This document shows positions 1-10,156 of a DNA stretch of 64,000 nt, in pieces. Both the position numbers and the translations under genes were made by a program. The stretch spans positions 18,445,274 to 18,509,273 of the forward strand of contig OY744537.1 of the NCBI GenBank assembly GCA_963556195.1. Direction: 5' to 3'. The notes beneath the pieces were generated by a model, which saw only the letters and a list, made by a program, of their open reading frames with translations, had not been told where the DNA came from and did not search any database. Source of the stretch: Sepiola atlantica. Lineage: Eukaryota > Mollusca > Cephalopoda > Sepiida > Sepiolidae. Numbering within the stretch: position 1 is the first letter of the stretch; each line of letters begins with the position of its first letter.

Positions 1-189
1 AAATATCGATGTGAATCACTTAACAAATGTTATTTAAAAGGGTGAATCCAAAAAAAAATAATAAAAAAAAACATTAATTTATTCTTGTTAGGTTAATCAC
101 AAAACATGAGAAAAGTTTAATTGATTGGAATTTCTTTATTTTTATATGCAAGAATGCGACTGACTCTTCTTTATATATTAGATAAAAGA
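1..189. other. AT-rich start of window, no feature
   Basis: A-tracts and AT-rich unique-looking DNA. No coding, RNA or repeat signal is recognised before the LINE-C fragment. Confidence 0.5.
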
Positions 190-705
190 TGCAGAGTACA
201 AAATCGACTCTGCAATTTAGTGGGGGATGATCTCTTATCGTCCCAACAACCTCTTTTACACAGAAGACATGTTGCTAGTCTCTCTCTGCTCTATCGTTAT
301 GTTCATAGTAGGTGATCGACTGAGCTCCAATTCCTAACCCCCTGTAAAACATTCACAGCTAGAACTCGTCTAGCTACAACAAACTTTCCTTTCTCTCTCT
401 CTTTACCAAAAACCAAACAAAACTTCCATGAACAAAGTTTCTTTCCGAGAACATCCCATCTGTGGAGCAAGATACCACAAGTCTGCTTCCCAACCAACTA
501 CTTCAAGTCTAATGTGAACATATACTTGTTGAGCCGTCTTCTTGGATAATCAATTTCTCTTGAGTAATCTTCCGTCCATCCCACCCATTGTTTCCGGTCC
601 TCTGGTTGAGGTGACCATCGTCCAACTGACGACCTCTTTAACTCTTATCTCCGAGTGGCCCCCAGGCCTTGCTAAGTGGTGACCCATTAATAAGAAAGAA
701 AAAAG
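190..705 (+). mobile_element. LINE-C 3' fragment (CR1/Jockey-like non-LTR element)
   Basis: 5'-truncated copy of a non-LTR retrotransposon family, called LINE-C here. It opens with the conserved stretch after the RT domain (DKVQNRLCNL-like; here the codons read RVQNRLCNLVGDDLLSS) followed by the 'HRR(H/D)VASLSLLYRY' motif shared by all LINE-A/B/C copies in this window. Its 3' UTR ends with the family signature 'ctaagtggtgacccatta' near 670-690 and an A-rich tail. The reading frame is broken soon after 'RYVHSR'. Clade naming is from the protein motif only; CR1 and Jockey cannot be separated from such a short piece. Confidence 0.75.
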
Positions 706-744
706 TTATTTTTTTAGTTACGGAACGCTCCAATAACCTATATT

Positions 745-905
745 CTTGATTTTTCTCCAGCTCTCCTTAACACTAGCCCAGTTTAATAATACTAAACCAG
801 CAGCGATAATGGAATATATGCATACTGTCAATGTACTATCCTAGTCTTTTTCATTCGTTCATATTCAGATTTTCGTTTTGTTCCTTCTGCTGGCTTCTTT
901 TTGAC
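745..905. repeat. Dispersed repeat shared with 11.5-12.06 kb
   Basis: Contains 'taataatactaaaccagcag' and 'ccttctgctggcttct', both found again at 11500-11660 and, in inverse orientation, at 11995-12055. Non-coding; class unknown. Confidence 0.55.
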
Positions 906-1129
906 ATTAAGAAAGAAAAAAAGAAAAGAAAAAAAAACGCATTCACAAACTTTTTAGTGTCACTTATTTAAAATCTCTTTTTTATAACTGGAAACTAATG
1001 AATACTTTGTTAAATGCGATTTTGAAAGTTAAATTATATTGTTATGGCATCGTGCGTTCATGTATATTAGTAATACAGGACATCAACCTTGTTTACAAAA
1101 CCTTCTTAAAAGCAAAGTTTGCCTTGTAA

Positions 1130-1458
1130 TGTAATGTGTTCTTCAGAATTATGTGATCTATTCCCTGCTTCTTTTGTTCCAGCTCGTTTGACTCGTTGGT
1201 CTAGTGGTCTCCATCAATTCGCTGTTTTGATACCTCATTATAATACAGCTTCCTATTCCAGTAGCTTCTTTCCAAGAACTGCAGACTTGTAGAACTCTCT
1301 TCCTGCTGACTGTTTTCCTCCTACCTATAGCCTTGTTTGTTTTTTTTAGACTAAGGCCAATAGGCATCTCCTGTCTTTGTGATAATAATATTTCGTTCTT
1401 GTTAGCTTCTTACATCAAGTGGCTTCATGCCTTGTTTGGCGATTTCCATTAAAAATTT
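1130..1458 (+). mobile_element. LINE-B 3' fragment
   Basis: About 330 bp that closely match the 3' end of the long LINE-B copy (compare 54525-54840): the stretch encoding CSSELCDLF..PARLTRWSSGLHQFAVL, then the 3' UTR signature 'tacatcaagtggcttcatgc' and 'gatttccattaaaaa'. The coding part carries an in-frame stop ('acttgtagaact') and the element is truncated at its 5' end, as expected for incomplete target-primed reverse transcription. Confidence 0.8.
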
Positions 1459-2399
1459 TTTTAATTGTACTATTTAAAATTAAAATTTTTACATATTGTG
1501 GTGTTAGCTTGCCATAACATTATACCAAACATGACATGGACAGATGCAGTCCAAAATTTTATCGTATTAAAACGTTAAAAAAAATCATTTTTCACTCCAC
1601 CCCATATCTTACAATTATTTTTTGTCAAACTTATTTTTCTTCAATGGTTCTCTCCAAAGAGCATCATTATATGTTCAGTTGTACAAATACACGGCCATCT
1701 ATAACCGCCAAGACGATGGCAATAAATTCACTCATTGGCTGAAAACAAAAGAGGAAATATATCAACAGAATTGAATAATGTCAATCATATCGTGTGAGAT
1801 ACAAGAAAGTTTTCATTCAGATAAAAAATGATTGCATGGCATTTCTTTTTTTGTGTGGTAATAAGAAAGTTTGTTTTTCTTGCCTGCGTATCGAAGGAAA
1901 TCATATTTATTATTTATATTGATCGCATGAATTCAACATCCACATGATCAATAGAAATAATTTTCTGGCAAATTCTCATTATATTTGTCCTGCAGATCAA
2001 ACACACTTTCTTTCTGCAGAGAGAGAAAATTGTTAGAAATCCAAAAAGAAAGTTTAGCAATCAATTTTGTTAATAAGAAAACCTACTTTTGTTGCATCAG
2101 CGTACAATGATATTTTCAGCAAAACCGAATCGAAAGAGACGAACAAAAAATCAAGGGATATTTTACTTAATCAATTTTACTTAATCTATTTAGATCACAA
2201 GAAAAAATATAGTGGAAAGACATGTTTAGCCGCAAGGAAAAAGTATAATAGTAATTTTCGTAGATGAAACTTCTTATAATTATCAAGAAGGGTGTTTGAG
2301 ACAAATTTGATACTTTTAGGAAAGAACAGAAAAAAACGTAATATCTTGGCCAATAATTGATGTATTCTGAAAATTCAAAGTGCATCTCTTAGAGGATCT
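1459..2399. other. AT-rich spacer
   Basis: No recognisable gene, RNA or terminal repeat. Short ORFs here are low-complexity and lack protein-like composition. Confidence 0.4.
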
Positions 2400-2960
2400 T
2401 TTGCCAAGTAATGCTCACTCGAAAAAGCTTCCTGTTCCTCCACTATTGTCTCCAGGTTGGACATGAACCTGGAGTATGTGACCTTCATGCTCTTTCGAAA
2501 GATGGCTGAACACCAGTTTGATTATGGCAATCAGTTCATCCTTAGTGTTACAGGCGGGTTAGGGTTTGTGTCTTTCTCAACTATGTCCCACACATAATAG
2601 TCCATGGGGTCGCAATCAGGCGAGTTAGAGGGTCAATTGTTGGGACTGGTGAAGTCGTGGAAGTTTTCAGACATTCATTCTGGGTTTTCTCGAAGAGGAT
2701 GAGCTGAGCCCTGCTGCCACACTTATGGCTTTCCCGCAGCCACCCTCTTCATCCAGTGCTTGGCAACAGTTAACAGCAACTCAATATAGCCATCTGGCTT
2801 GTGTCTTAGTTCTTTTTCAAAGATGTCAGGCGGCATGACATGGCCATCATTGGAAACACACCTAAAGACCATCACAGTATGAGGAAACTTTGCCTTCATG
2901 ATGCGCGGGGCCAGAGCATCCTCGGTTTGACTGGGTGTTTGAGGAGTGTCTTAGCTTCGT
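2400..2960 (-). pseudogene. Mariner-type transposase relic
   Basis: On the minus strand the translation of about 2945 down to 2480 reads as the catalytic half of a mariner-family (DD34D-like) transposase: an FPHTVMVFRCVSNDGHVMPP block, then KPDGYIELLLTVAKHWMKRV, then VWQQGSAHPL, and finally NSPDCDPMDYYVWDIVEKD. In active mariners the VWQQ block continues with Asp, one of three metal-binding acids; here it is Gly, so the second catalytic residue is lost. The acid in the 'SPDxxPxDYYVW' block is kept. At least three in-frame stops (after AAGKP, after ENPE and after SPNN) and a missing N-terminal DNA-binding domain show it is dead. No terminal inverted repeats were found. Confidence 0.8.
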
Positions 2961-3239
2961 AAGGTAGTGAGGATTTGGCTAATTTTAGTAGGATAATTTA
3001 ACTAATTTCGGATTTTGTTTGTATTTTTGTTTTAATTTTTTTATATTTAATTAGCTTTGCAAATTCACTTTTTCCTAGTTCAAAGAGCCCCAACTAAATA
3101 AGTGACCCAACGGTCCATGTCTAAGATCATTCCTTGACATCTATGCAGAGGACAACTATTTATGGAAACACTTTGAAGAGCATTGATGATCAGAATCTGT
3201 CCGACTCTCTCTCCCTCCCCCTCTCTCTCTCTCTTCTGA
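2961..3239. other. Short unannotated spacer
   Basis: AT-rich, then a (CT)n run at about 3206-3236 immediately before the LINE-C copy. Nothing else recognised. Confidence 0.4.
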
Positions 3240-4350
3240 ATTGGAGCACTTGGTGCAATGGAAAGAAAGTGGCTTGTTACTTTTAGCGCCTCTAAAACCA
3301 AGCTTCTCTCTTTTCACCACCATCGCTCGAATCCTCACGTCTCCCAAGTCGAAATTAATGGTCCTCTCCTCAAGGAAGCCTCCTTCTTTGATAAGCTCCT
3401 AGGGCTGACTTTCACCCCAGACCTGACTTTGAAGACTTACATCAAATCTGTTGCTAAGGTTGCTGGGAAAATGGTTGGATCATTCTACCGCTCCAGAAAG
3501 TAACTCACCTCCGACGCATTCCTCTACCTGTATAAGAGCCAGATACTTCCTAAAATGGAGTACTGCTGTCATATCTTGGGGAGGGGGCTATCGAAGCCCT
3601 CTTCCTTGTCTTGACAGAGTACAAAATCGACTCTGCAATCTAGTGGGAGATGTTCTCTTCTCGTCCCTTAAACCTCTTCCGCACAGAAGAGATGTTGCTA
3701 GTCCCTCTCTACCGTATTGATATGTTCATGGTAGGTGCTCAACTGAGCTGCAATAGCTGTAAAACATTCACTGAGCTGCAATAGCTGTAAAACATTCACT
3801 GAGCTGCAATAGCTGTAAAACATTCACTGAGCTGCAATAGCTGTAAACCATTCACTGAGCTGCAATAGCTGTAAAACATTCACAGAAGAGATGTTGCTAG
3901 TCCCTCTCTACCGTATTGATATGTTCATGGTAGGTGCTCAACTGATATGCAATAGCCATAAAACATTCACTGAGCTGCAATAGCTGTAAAACATTCACTG
4001 AGCTGCAATAGCTGTAAAACATTCTCAGCAAAAACTCGTCGAGCTACAACCCCAGTAAAGAACTTTCTTTTTTCCCTTTCCTTACAAAAAACGAACAAAA
4101 TTTCTTTCCTAGAACATCCTGCCTGTAGAACAAGTTACCACAAGCCTGCTTCCCAGCTGACTACAGCATGGTTGTCTTCAAGTCTAATGTGTCCTCTTGG
4201 ATGATCAAATTCTTTTTAAGTAATCTTCTGTCTATCTCACCCACTGTTTTCGGTCCTCTTGTGGAGGCTATCATCGTCCAACTGACGATGTCTATAACAC
4301 TTATCCTCGAATGACCCCTGGCCTCAATAAGTGGTGATGCATTAGTAAAA
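3240..4350 (+). pseudogene. LINE-C reverse transcriptase C-terminus and 3' UTR, expanded by internal repeats
   Basis: 5'-truncated LINE-C copy. The frame at 3258-3503 gives WLVTFSASKTKLLSF, then LLGLTFTPDLTLKTYIKSVAK and MVGSFYRSRK, which is the conserved thumb/C-terminal region after the RT catalytic motifs ('W..kFn..KT..m.f..', 'LG...d..l.w..hi..'). A stop follows directly after SRK (expected LLT-like continuation is there but out of the ORF), then 'MEYCCHI' near 3556-3576 and 'DRVQNRLCNLVGD' near 3615-3655. The 3' UTR ends with 'aataagtggtgatgcatta' near 4326-4345. In the middle the coding sequence has been replaced by a 28-bp tandem repeat (separate entry). Not functional. Confidence 0.8.
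3741..4026 (+). repeat. 28-bp minisatellite born inside a LINE-C copy
   Basis: Unit 'actgagctgcaatagctgtaaaacattc' (28 bp, given here as positions: first clean unit about 3768-3795). Five copies run to about 3888, then a ~70-bp block of LINE-C coding sequence ('cagaagagatgttgctagtc'...'catggtaggtgctcaact') appears a second time, followed by three more units to about 4023. The ancestral single-copy form is visible in the LINE-C fragment at 318-360. One unit has a single substitution (acc for aac near 3848). Confidence 0.85.
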
Positions 4351-5175
4351 TAAAATAAACAAATAAAAAATAATACACACACACACACACACACGTATAT
4401 ATACGAATTTATATGTAAATAGCATGTGTGCATATAGATAGTTTCTCACACACACACATGCAGACAAACTTTTTTTTTCCTTCTATTCTGTCAGGCAGAA
4501 GGAATCAAATTTATTCCAGGAATTCAATGATGCTGCCGGTAATGATGTACAACCTTCTTTTTACCTATTGCCCTCCACTCCAACCTCCGAGAGCCTGCAT
4601 ATCCAACCACAGTAAAAGCCAGCCTCACTAATTTGAATCCAAAGAACTTTTTTCAAACGATTATCCAACCCACGATTATAATCTTTCAAAAATGTCAAAC
4701 TCTATCCAACTCTTGATTCTAAATAAATAAGTAGTTAAGTAAATTTGGAAAGGGGGGAAAAATATGTGCTCGAATTGAAACTCGACTGATTTTTTAACCG
4801 GTTCACAAGCGCAGATATCAGTCAAGGTTTTGAACAAAGAACGATATGGAAAACAATTATCAATAATTTGGAATAAGTTACTCCTGTGTAACTGTCAAAT
4901 TTAATGCTAGCACGAGCGGAATGGTTTTCTTGGATCAAACCTGAAAAATATGCCTAACTGAATAATAGGGGAATTTTAAAAGCATTATCTTTTTTTTTGT
5001 TGTTTTTACATGTTTTTAACCAAAGCCTGTCCCGGAAAGAGTGGTTTTAGAAGCATTCTTGATGCTTCCTTAGTTTTTATCCCATTACTTAAAATATTGT
5101 CAGAAAAAATGATATGTTAAAAACAAGTAAAACTTCCATTTTTTTGAAAATCACTATGATGCTAAATTTGAAAAC
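4351..5175. other. Spacer with (CA)n
   Basis: Contains an (AC)n run at about 4374-4395 and a shorter one near 4447-4458. Otherwise AT-rich with no recognised gene or element. Confidence 0.4.
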
Positions 5176-5340
5176 TTATATCTCTATCTATATAAAGTTA
5201 GGTATGTGTACATGTTTATGTATTTATATGTACAGGATTCACCCCTAAACTAATTAAGTGATCATTATGAATTCTGGAACACCGCTGCTAGAGATACAGA
5301 GTTGTAATGTGGCTATACTTCGTTGAATTTAATTTTATAC
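5176..5340. repeat. Dispersed repeat R1, uninterrupted copy
   Basis: Matches the two halves of 9545-9625 and 9985-10065 ('aagttaggtatgtgta', 'ggattcaccoctaaact'-like segment, 'taatgtggctatactt'). This copy shows the sequence without the ~355-bp insertion present at 9.6-9.98 kb. Class unknown; non-coding. Confidence 0.65.
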
Positions 5341-6003
5341 ATAGGAGCATTTAAATTGAGCCTAATTTTTTATTCCAAAAACAATTCTTTTATTAATTTT
5401 TTTTGCTGGTACCAATGATAAATATTTATTGATTTTAAACTACAAGTAAAATTAAAATTTATAGATCATAACGAATTTAGGAAGAAATGGCACAGTAAAA
5501 ATAGCACTAGTGGATAAAGAGGGAAAAAAATGGCACAAGTGAAAAATATAGATGAAAATCTCACAATGAGTTTATCAAAATCCTAGATACAATATATAAA
5601 GAGGAAAAACATTTAGAAGTTTGTCAAATTAAAAAGAAAATTATATCTACATTTAAATGTAGATGAGACCTCTCTGCTACCCACCTCCCCCCTAAAAAAA
5701 ACAGGAAATTCTACCTTTTTAGGCGATTAAGAGATTTTAGAATCAGGAATTTAAAACAAAATCAGTAATCGCATCGGAATCGGGAAAAATATTCGATCGT
5801 CCCATCACTAATTCAAACATTTCAACATATGTCAGGATGTCTTTATGATATTTATATTTCCAAACCAAAATTGTGATTTTTTAAATGTTACTTTATTTAT
5901 GTTCAGGTGTGGGAAAGCAAGAACTAAAGTTTTTAATGCAAGGTTTGAGAATGCTGTAGACTAACAGAATTCTGTGAAAGATGACTAGGAAGAATTTTAA
6001 GAT
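5341..6003. other. AT-rich spacer
   Basis: No coding or structural signal recognised; two short near-repeats of 'aaatggcacaagtgaaaa' type at about 5485-5545. Confidence 0.4.
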
Positions 6004-6605
6004 GCTCTAGGCCAGACACATTCAGCATACGGCCTGTGGGCCTCATGCAGCCTTTTCCAACGACAGTTGCAGCCCACATAAAAAAATACTGCAATTTCGT
6101 CATTTAACAAGCAAAATGGAGGTTTTTATAATTTAAACTGGATAAATGTGTGTTGTTCACTGAAAAAAAAAAGCCTTACTTTATTTATAAAGTTTATTTA
6201 AAAAACACATACAAATGAATGTCGAAGTAGGCGTGGCCAAAACCCCATGAATTAAAATTTCAGAAAACTCCATAGATTTAAATCTAATTTTCTTATGAGT
6301 ACTATCAAATAATTGAGAGAAAAAAAATCATTTGTGCACATATTGCATGCTTCTAAGGGACAAAAATATTCTGCAAAAATGTTATCAAACAACTTCAATT
6401 GTAACATGCAGCATGTGGGGGCCATCATGACAACACAAATTGACACACATGGCCCTCAGGGAGATCCTAAGTTTGACATGCCAGCTGTAGGCACCAATAA
6501 AACGTTCAATTATGAAGTTATTTAGACCATCCATTCCCCCAACCCTCAAAAAAAGAACCCGATAACAGTTTCTTATTGATCCTGAGTTTGACATGCCTGC
6601 TCTAG
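6004..6605. mobile_element. hAT-like non-autonomous DNA transposon (candidate)
   Basis: The left end (about 6011-6056) and right end (about 6578-6598) are inverse versions of the hAT end type 'GTCAAACTCA..AT.CGGCC.G.GGGCC': left has 'acacattcagcatacggcc' and 'gtgggcctcatgcagcc', right has 'gatcctgagtttgacatgcc'. The pair is bounded by 'gctctag' on both sides (6004-6010 and 6599-6605), close to the 8-bp duplication made by hAT elements. A second right-end-like block lies at 6463-6486. The interior shows no transposase. Assignment rests on end similarity and the flanking match. Confidence 0.45.
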
Positions 6606-6639
6606 TCACCAATAAAATAAAAACAAGCCGCGCGTGCGT

Positions 6640-7236
6640 GGCCCCCATCTGTATGTGACTCGATATGGCGAGTGTAAAATGCAATAAATTTGGGCAATTT
6701 GGGGCATTTTTTACCCCCCTTTAATCCCCTGGGGGCGCGAACCAGAATTTTTTCTGAGGTCAAGGATGCTCATTCTATATCCAGAACAATTGCCTCTACA
6801 TTTTGGCCAAGTTTTAAAAAAATTGAATGGATGGATCAAACGTTATGGGAGAAAAGGGTCATTTTTTGCCATTTTGGGGGCTTTTGACCCACTGGGGGCG
6901 CGAACCAGATTTTTTCCAAGGTCAGCGATACTTATTTTCTATTAGGAACAATTGCCTCCACATGTTGGCCAAGTTTCAGAGAAATTGAATGGATGGATGA
7001 AAAGTTATGGGGCAAAAAATGTCATTTTTTTTTGCCATTTCGGGGCCTTTTGACCCCTTGAGGGGCTAACCAGATTATTTTTAAAAAATCAGTGAATGTC
7101 ACTTTCTAACCTGACCAAAGTTACAACTTCATGCAAAATTTCAGAGAAATTCAATAGATGGTTGCGGAGAAAAATCCGGACGGACGGACGGACATGCCTC
7201 AAAACATAAGTCCCCCGATTTTATAAATCGGGGGAC
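6640..7236 (+). repeat. Three-unit repeat element with terminal hairpin, copy 1
   Basis: Three degenerate ~155-165-bp units, each with a '(g)cgaaccagattttt' start, 'ggccaagttt(c)agagaaattgaatggatgg' middle and 'ggggccttttgaccccctggggg' end; units start near 6737, 6899 and 7067. The third unit ends with (gga)c repeats ('cggacggacggacggacatg') and the 12-bp-stem hairpin at 7210-7236. A second copy in the same orientation lies at 38026-38612. Non-coding, slightly GC-rich against its surroundings. Class unknown. Confidence 0.75.
7210..7236 (+). other. 12-bp stem hairpin at end of three-unit repeat
   Basis: gtcccccgattt / aaatcgggggac form a perfect 12-bp stem around a 3-nt loop (tat). The 38.0 kb copy stops after the left arm ('ggtcccccgattttataa'), so the second arm was lost or never present there. 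Confidence 0.85.
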
Positions 7237-7735
7237 CAATTATGGAGTTATTTAGACAGTCTACTGCTACGAAGAAAAAAAACAAACACTTATTACCATT
7301 TCTTATTGAAAGTAAAATATTAAAAAGCAGAATAATTGCTTATAAATTATCTAAACTGGCAAATAGTTTACCGGAAGTTGTGATTAATCAATCTGAAGCA
7401 TGCTGTCAGTTTCATGAATAACTTAACACCTAAAGTTCATTTGTTTCTCTCCTCCTACAGTCAAGAAAATTGCATCAGAATTAATGACATTGTTAACATG
7501 TACATGCAAGATCTATAAAAATGTTTCTGTTCATAAACAGAATTAAGATTTCCAAATATAGCCACACCAGCAGGCATTGCCAGGGAATAAACGAAGACCA
7601 TTGCGTACTTCTGCTCCCAGCCCCGAACCCCATCTTACCATTTTTATTCATATATTTAAAATTTCTATAATTTTCTATTTTTAAGCTAAAAAACAACAAA
7701 ATTATTTTTTTAGAATAAAGTAAAGCATTGTCTTA
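7237..7735. other. Spacer
   Basis: AT-rich; no gene or repeat recognised. Confidence 0.4.
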
Positions 7736-8028
7736 CCTGTTTATGGACGTGATTCAACGTTCTTCAGCCCAACAGTGGCTTTGTTGTTGTCGGGCCGAGA
7801 TATGATTCTGTTCAGTCCCAGGAGGTCTACCCTCCCAGGCTTTGCCTTCTCTCTGAGAAGATGTTAGTTTATTGCTAATCGCCTGAGGCGCCCCTATCGA
7901 GGAATGCCGACAGGGCTGCTCAGAGATTCTTTTGTAGGCCAGAATGCACGTCACCTAGTGCGCTGGCTTCTTGAAACCAGACCTGACCTGACCTTATGTC
8001 TAACTTCCTGGCAAGAAAATAAATAATA
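7736..8028 (-). mobile_element. SINE S1, minus-strand copy
   Basis: Read on the minus strand it begins 'cttgccaggaagttagaca', passes through 'gagcagccctgtcggcattc', 'gcgcctcaggcgattagcaa' and ends 'gcctgggagggtagacctcc' plus a short divergent tail. The same order occurs at 22932-23165, 25600-25846 and 47786-48050 on the plus strand. About 250-290 bp, no ORF, so SINE-like. I do not see a clean tRNA or 5S head, so the promoter origin is open. Confidence 0.75.
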
Positions 8029-8196
8029 TGGACGTCTGATGCAAACAAAGACTCCTCCACTATTATTGTATCCCCCCCACACACACACAAAATTAATATC
8101 ATCATTAGATTCTGTGTAAAATTTTCTTGGGAAAGGTTGCGTTTGTTTTTAATTGTATAACCAAACAAAAAGACGGAGACATCAAAAATATACTAT

Positions 8197-8575
8197 ACTA
8201 GCTGTACCTAACCGGCGTTGCCCAGGATGCATTTTAGTTATTTTAGTTTGTTTGCACATTTTTTAAACTTATACAGAAAAAAAATTGGTTGTAAGGGAGA
8301 TAACTCCTTTCATATTCTTCAATTAAAAAGTTATTCCCCTTGCTGATTTTGCTTTTTTGATCATAATTGAAAAATGTTTCCATATTACTAGTTGTCCTGA
8401 CGGGATTACACGATTTTTAAACAAATTGTAGCTTAGTATGTTATCGTAGCCCCAATAACAGAGTACAACAATAACAACTGAACAGCCGCTCGTCAGAATC
8501 ACAGTAGGATACGTCAGCTTAAATGCTATCTCGGTTCAAGTTTTTAAATCTCAGAAGATAACTTTATATATTAGA
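8197..8575 (+). repeat. Dispersed element Z, copy 1
   Basis: Starts 'ctagctgtacctaaccggcg' + 'ttgcccagg' and ends 'aagataactttatatattag'. The same two termini flank copies at 32919-33472, 41497-42045 and, with a diverged interior, 50281-50905; several lone 5' ends also occur. The interiors share 'agggagataa' blocks and 'gaggagagaaagacagaaa'-type purine stretches. No ORF. Probably a non-autonomous DNA element (possibly Helitron-like), but the termini are not decisive. Confidence 0.6.
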
Positions 8576-8719
8576 AAGAAGATATACAATTTCTGTTCTT
8601 GAATGCTATTTAGCCTAGACTGATTTAACAAAATTACACAAAAACATCCATTCGATATCTAGAAAAACTTTCGTAAACGATACAGGTCAATGATCAGATT
8701 AAATGCGCTCAATAGCTAA

Positions 8720-9468
8720 ACCTTCCCAAACACCGATTGCCATGGCTGATAGCATTCTTCCTGAGAGCCCGACGTTTAAACGCCTCGGCCTAACATTCAC
8801 AGACAACATGAATTGGAACAAATACATAGAAGATATTGCCAAGTCTGCTGCAAAGAAGGTAGCCTCCCTCTACTAGGCTAGAAAACTTCTCACACCTACT
8901 AGTATCCTATACTTCTATAAAGTCACCATTCGCCCATGCATGGAATATTGTTGCCACATTTGAGCTGGTGTTTCAACTACTAGTCTCTCCCTCTTGGACA
9001 GGGCACAAAAAAGAGTCTCTAACCTGATAGGTTCCGCGCAGTCCATCAAGCTCCAGCCCCTGTCCTATTATGGCAATGTGGCAACCTTTCTGCTTGTTTT
9101 ACAAACACTTCAATGGAATGTGCTCCGATGAACTTTCTACAATTGTACCCCCTCAACTTAAATACTCCCAATCAACCCGACTAGCAGCAAAATCCCACCC
9201 CTTCACTGCAAAGGTCCCTGGATGCCGAAAGACCTTGCACTCTAATACCTTCTTTCCTTGAACAGCTTGCCTTTGAAATTCCCTCCTTGCTACCTGTTTT
9301 CCCGACTGTACCAAAATGCAAAAATTTAAATGTAATGTGAACAAACATCTTGCTGCACAACTCCCGAGCCAGAATGCACCCTACAAATCTGGTCCATAAT
9401 TCACAGTAACCCTTTACATCTCAGTGACAATGTGCCCCCTTGTTTGGGGTGGATAAATGTAAAAAAAA
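8720..9468 (+). pseudogene. LINE-A 3' fragment (RT thumb, C-terminus, 3' UTR)
   Basis: 5'-truncated LINE-A copy. Codons encode ILPESPTFKRLGLTFTDNMN, then 'NKYIEDIAKSAAKKVASLY', then a stop where the family has LYRARK (about 8877), and 'CMEYCCHI' followed by TGA (8961-8963) where LINE-A copies at 57.2 and 58.7 kb have Trp. Downstream are 'LMAMW' and the conserved coding tail. The 3' UTR ends 'ccttgtttggggtggataa' plus an A tail at about 9440-9468. Confidence 0.85.
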
Positions 9469-9544
9469 AAGAAGTCTAATGGGTGGGAGAGATCCAATAA
9501 GACTGAAAACAATGTTGGTATTATGGAGTTTTCTACTGCCACGA

Positions 9545-10065
9545 GGTATCCACTGTATCTTTACCTAAAGTTAGGTATGTGTATATGTTGAGATATTTGT
9601 ATGTACAGGATTCACTCCTAAACTAATTAATTGACTTTGGACTATTCGGACTATTGTTCTCATCTTGAGTGTTATTCTCACAACGTTTCGGCTGATGTAA
9701 CCGCCAACCTTCTTCAGGTGTATCTTGTCGAACTCGGGAATCTGTACGAAATTTCGAACAGAACCTATTATTTAATCCACGGGGATACCTTGCTCTCGTT
9801 TCCATTTGAAATTCCCGAGTTCGACAGAAAGATTTCCGAGTTTGACAAGATACACCTGAAAACGGTTCAAGATTAAATCGGCAAAAACGTTTTGAAAATA
9901 ACATTCAAAGTGAGAACAGTTGTTCGAATAATCAAAATAAAACAAATTATCAATCCTCATCTAAAAAAAAAGAAGCTACGCAACATAATTAACCGATCAT
10001 AATGAATTTTGGAACACAAATGTTAGGCATAAGAGGTCATAATGTGGGCTATATTTAGTTTAATG
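9545..10065. repeat. Repeat R1 copy interrupted by a Penelope-like cassette
   Basis: Left half 9545-9626 and right half 9983-10065 together reproduce the uninterrupted copy at 5176-5340. The break falls at 'ctaattaa', and 'taattaa' is present on both sides of the insert (9619-9625 and about 9986-9992), compatible with a target-site duplication. Confidence 0.65.
9627..9982. mobile_element. Inverted pair of Penelope-like element ends
   Basis: A left arm (about 9638-9750, minus orientation) and right arm (about 9785-9960, plus orientation) are inverted copies: each contains 'gatacacctgaa(g/a)a(a/c)gg', a 'cggca/cagcc' stretch, '(g/a)aaacgtt' and 'aataacattcaa(a)g(a)tgag'. 'cctgaag...gaaacg' is the hammerhead-like core found at the ends of Penelope-like retroelements, and inverted terminal arrangement is also typical of that class. 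On the minus strand of the left arm CTGAAGA is followed by a 5-bp stem and GAAAC, but an extra A lies between A9 and the stem and stem I is only 3 bp, so it is not a canonical ribozyme. No RT or GIY-YIG sequence remains. Confidence 0.5.
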
Positions 10066-10156
10066 TAAAAAAACAAGGGTGGAAGCCCTTCATTAAAATT
10101 CAGATACCTCTGATTTTTTTTTAAATTTTGATATGTATTATACATCAATTAATAAA

